Under the pieces are notes generated by a model. It was not told the DNA's origin, ran no database searches, and saw only the letters and a program-made list of their open reading frames with translations. From CAKRJP01 sp963589425 (GTDB lineage Bacteria; Bacillota; Clostridia; Lachnospirales; Lachnospiraceae), in assembly GCA_963589425.1 (NCBI GenBank), contig CAVAKZ010000006.1, positions 1 to 64,000 of the forward strand: DNA of 64,000 nt, in the 5' to 3' direction. This document shows positions 62,721-64,000 of this stretch, one piece after another; within the stretch, counting starts at the first letter, position 1, and every line of letters starts with the position of its first letter. The translations under genes were made by a program, and so were the position numbers.

Positions 62721-63362
62721 ATGGACGGAATTATTTTTGATATAGATGGAACCCTGTGGGATTCCACTCCAGAGGTGGCAGAATCTTGGAATGAGGCCTT
62801 GAGGGAAAATACTGATATAAAGATGGTCTTGACTCCAGAGATTTTAAGAAAGGAATTTGGAAAGCCTTTAAAGGAAATTCTAGAAGACTTGTTTCCTGAT
62901 GAGGGACAAGGGGTGCGAGATGCCATTGCCGGACACCTTTACCGCTATGAGAACGACCGGGTGAGAAAGGCTCCTTGCCATCTCTATGAAGGTATGAAGG
63001 AGACAGTGTGGGAGCTTTCAAAATCCTATCGGCTATTTATTGTCAGTAATTGTCAGGCCGGTTATCCGGAGGCCTTCCTTGAAAATACTGGCCTTTCTGA
63101 TTGTTTTGAGGCCCACTTGTGTCCGGGAGACACGGGAATGTTAAAGGCCGACAATATCAGAAAAATCGTAGAGGACTATCATCTGGAAGCGCCTGTATAT
63201 GTGGGGGATACTGCCGGGGATGCTTTGGCCTGTAAGGAGGCAACAGTACCTATGATCTATGCGGCCTACGGTTTTGGAGAAGTAGAAAAAGCAGATGCCG
63301 TGATTGAAAGTTTTTTTGATCTGCCGGCTGTTATTAAGGAAATGGAGAAAAACAAAAAATAA
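62721..63362 (+). CDS. HAD-superfamily hydrolase, phosphoglycolate phosphatase-like
   Basis: This 213-residue protein has IIFDIDGTLWDST (motif I), FIVSNCQAGYPEA (motif II), a helical cap (about 15-85), a Lys in GMLKADNIRKI (motif III) and YVGDTAGDALACKEA (motif IV). The subfamily contains phosphoglycolate phosphatase and beta-phosphoglucomutase, and the substrate cannot be assigned. It lies 49 bases after rpiB and probably shares its transcript. Confidence 0.9.
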   Translation: MDGIIFDIDGTLWDSTPEVAESWNEALRENTDIKMVLTPEILRKEFGKPLKEILEDLFPDEGQGVRDAIAGHLYRYENDRVRKAPCHLYEGMKETVWELSKSYRLFIVSNCQAGYPEAFLENTGLSDCFEAHLCPGDTGMLKADNIRKIVEDYHLEAPVYVGDTAGDALACKEATVPMIYAAYGFGEVEKADAVIESFFDLPAVIKEMEKNKK

Positions 63363-63395
63363 TAGGAACGATGAATATTTTTGGGAGAGGTTGCT

Positions 63396-64000
63396 ATGAA
63401 CTATAACAAAATAGTCCAGGGGATTTTGGATATCGGGGAGGCTATGGCCCAAAGTGGAGCAGAGTGCTTCAGACTTCAGGATAGCTTGTATCGAATAGCC
63501 AAAAGTTACGGATTTGTGCGCTATGATATATTTGCTATACCAAGTAATCTGCAGATTACGGTGGAGACACCGGAGGGGGAGATTATCACTCAGACCAGAC
63601 ATATTGAGCTGTCGGAGATGAATCTGGACCGGTTGGATTACCTTAATCACCTGTGCAGAACAATCTGTGCAAATCCCGTAGATGCAGATGAGCTCCATGA
63701 GAAGTTTATGGAGGTCATAAATCGGCCTGAGCAAAAGCCTTATTTGCGGTATGTTGCGGGAGTTATGGGAGGAACAGGTTTCGCCGTTTTCTTTGGATGT
63801 GACTGGCAGGATGCTATTGTGGCGACCATTATTTCCCTTATGATCGTAGCAGTGGGAAAATGGTTGGAAAAACGAGAAAATAATCTGCTGATTTACAATG
63901 CGATTCTGTCTTGTCTTTCTGAGACGGTGATTATGCTGTGTTCAAAAATTGGACTGGGACATCATTCAGAGTGGATTATGATCGGTATTGTCATGCTTCT
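63396..64000 (+). CDS. Threonine/serine exporter family protein (ThrE/DUF1212), 3' partial
   Basis: The frame opens at ATG 63396, just after GGGAGAGG, and continues to the window end: about 201 residues are visible. It starts NKIVQGILDIGEAMAQSGAE, then has SYGFVRYDIFAIPSNLQIT. This is the N-terminal cytosolic domain of the ThrE family, whose conserved GE and SGAE residues are present. Hydrophobic segments begin around residue 122 (YVAGVMGGTGFAVFFG). Full members have about ten membrane segments; the C-terminal part lies beyond the window. Confidence 0.88.
   Translation, partial: MNYNKIVQGILDIGEAMAQSGAECFRLQDSLYRIAKSYGFVRYDIFAIPSNLQITVETPEGEIITQTRHIELSEMNLDRLDYLNHLCRTICANPVDADELHEKFMEVINRPEQKPYLRYVAGVMGGTGFAVFFGCDWQDAIVATIISLMIVAVGKWLEKRENNLLIYNAILSCLSETVIMLCSKIGLGHHSEWIMIGIVML

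Noticed and set aside
1..64000. CRISPR arrays, tRNA and rRNA genes
   Set aside because: No regularly spaced direct repeats and no recognisable tRNA or rRNA sequence were seen on either strand by reading; a covariance search would settle this.

Overview
The window is a low-to-medium G+C Firmicutes chromosome segment, most consistent with an anaerobic gut Lachnospiraceae (Clostridia). The grounds are the strong AGGAGG-type ribosome binding sites, a nine-gene V-type ATPase operon, the gdpP-rplI-dnaB block, clostridial ChW repeats, a Tn916-family integrase and a TPP-riboswitch-controlled thiW-thiC pair. I see no rRNA, tRNA or CRISPR array. The species cannot be named from sequence alone.

Region 1 (1-8053) is accessory DNA. 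It opens inside a type I restriction locus: the C-terminal half of an HsdS specificity subunit runs without a stop into HsdR, followed by a tyrosine recombinase gene that sits between two inverted copies of a short site resembling the QRK codons of hsdS. Then comes a compact mobile-element module (RepA-like initiator, DnaC-like ATPase, excisionase, Tn916-type integrase) ending in a set of nested inverted repeats, the probable attachment region, just before a low-molecular-weight tyrosine phosphatase gene.

Region 2 (8054-25021) is mostly housekeeping: a secreted glucosaminidase with six ChW repeats, the V-ATPase operon (ntpF-C-I-K-G-E-A-B-D), trmO, a PrpF-family isomerase, and EamA and MATE transporters. 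Region 3 (25265-26834) is a relic: a frameshifted YesN-type response regulator, a piece of its histidine kinase and the C-terminal third of glucosamine-6-phosphate deaminase joined by deletions.

Region 4 (27020-45129) holds a nucleotidyltransferase with galE, gdpP-rplI-dnaB, an orphan sugar-binding lipoprotein with a Ser/Thr-rich insertion, a two-component system downstream of mutS2, an HtrA-like protein that has lost its catalytic triad, an HD-domain nuclease, rlmD, and the TPP riboswitch with thiW and thiC.

Region 5 (45227-55112) is the most interesting part. An AraC regulator fused to a GH39-like domain precedes a compact operon: a TIM-barrel isomerase, two Gfo/Idh/MocA oxidoreductases, a DUF6379-type small protein, a second TIM-barrel protein, a GPH sugar symporter and a ROK kinase. 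The small protein and its TIM-barrel neighbour match the beta and alpha subunits of C-glycoside deglycosidase (DgpB/DgpC, DfgB/DfgA, CarC/CarB). With a 3-OH-oxidising dehydrogenase this suggests import of a plant C-glycoside, oxidation at C3, C-C bond cleavage, recovery of the sugar and its phosphorylation. An orphan 60-residue protein with its own RBS and terminator follows.

Region 6 (55249-64000) holds a YfcE phosphoesterase, a large beta-helix lipoprotein, HAD phosphatases, a PIN-like protein with hexapeptide repeats, a DUF3048 lipoprotein, rpiB and a ThrE-type exporter cut by the window end.
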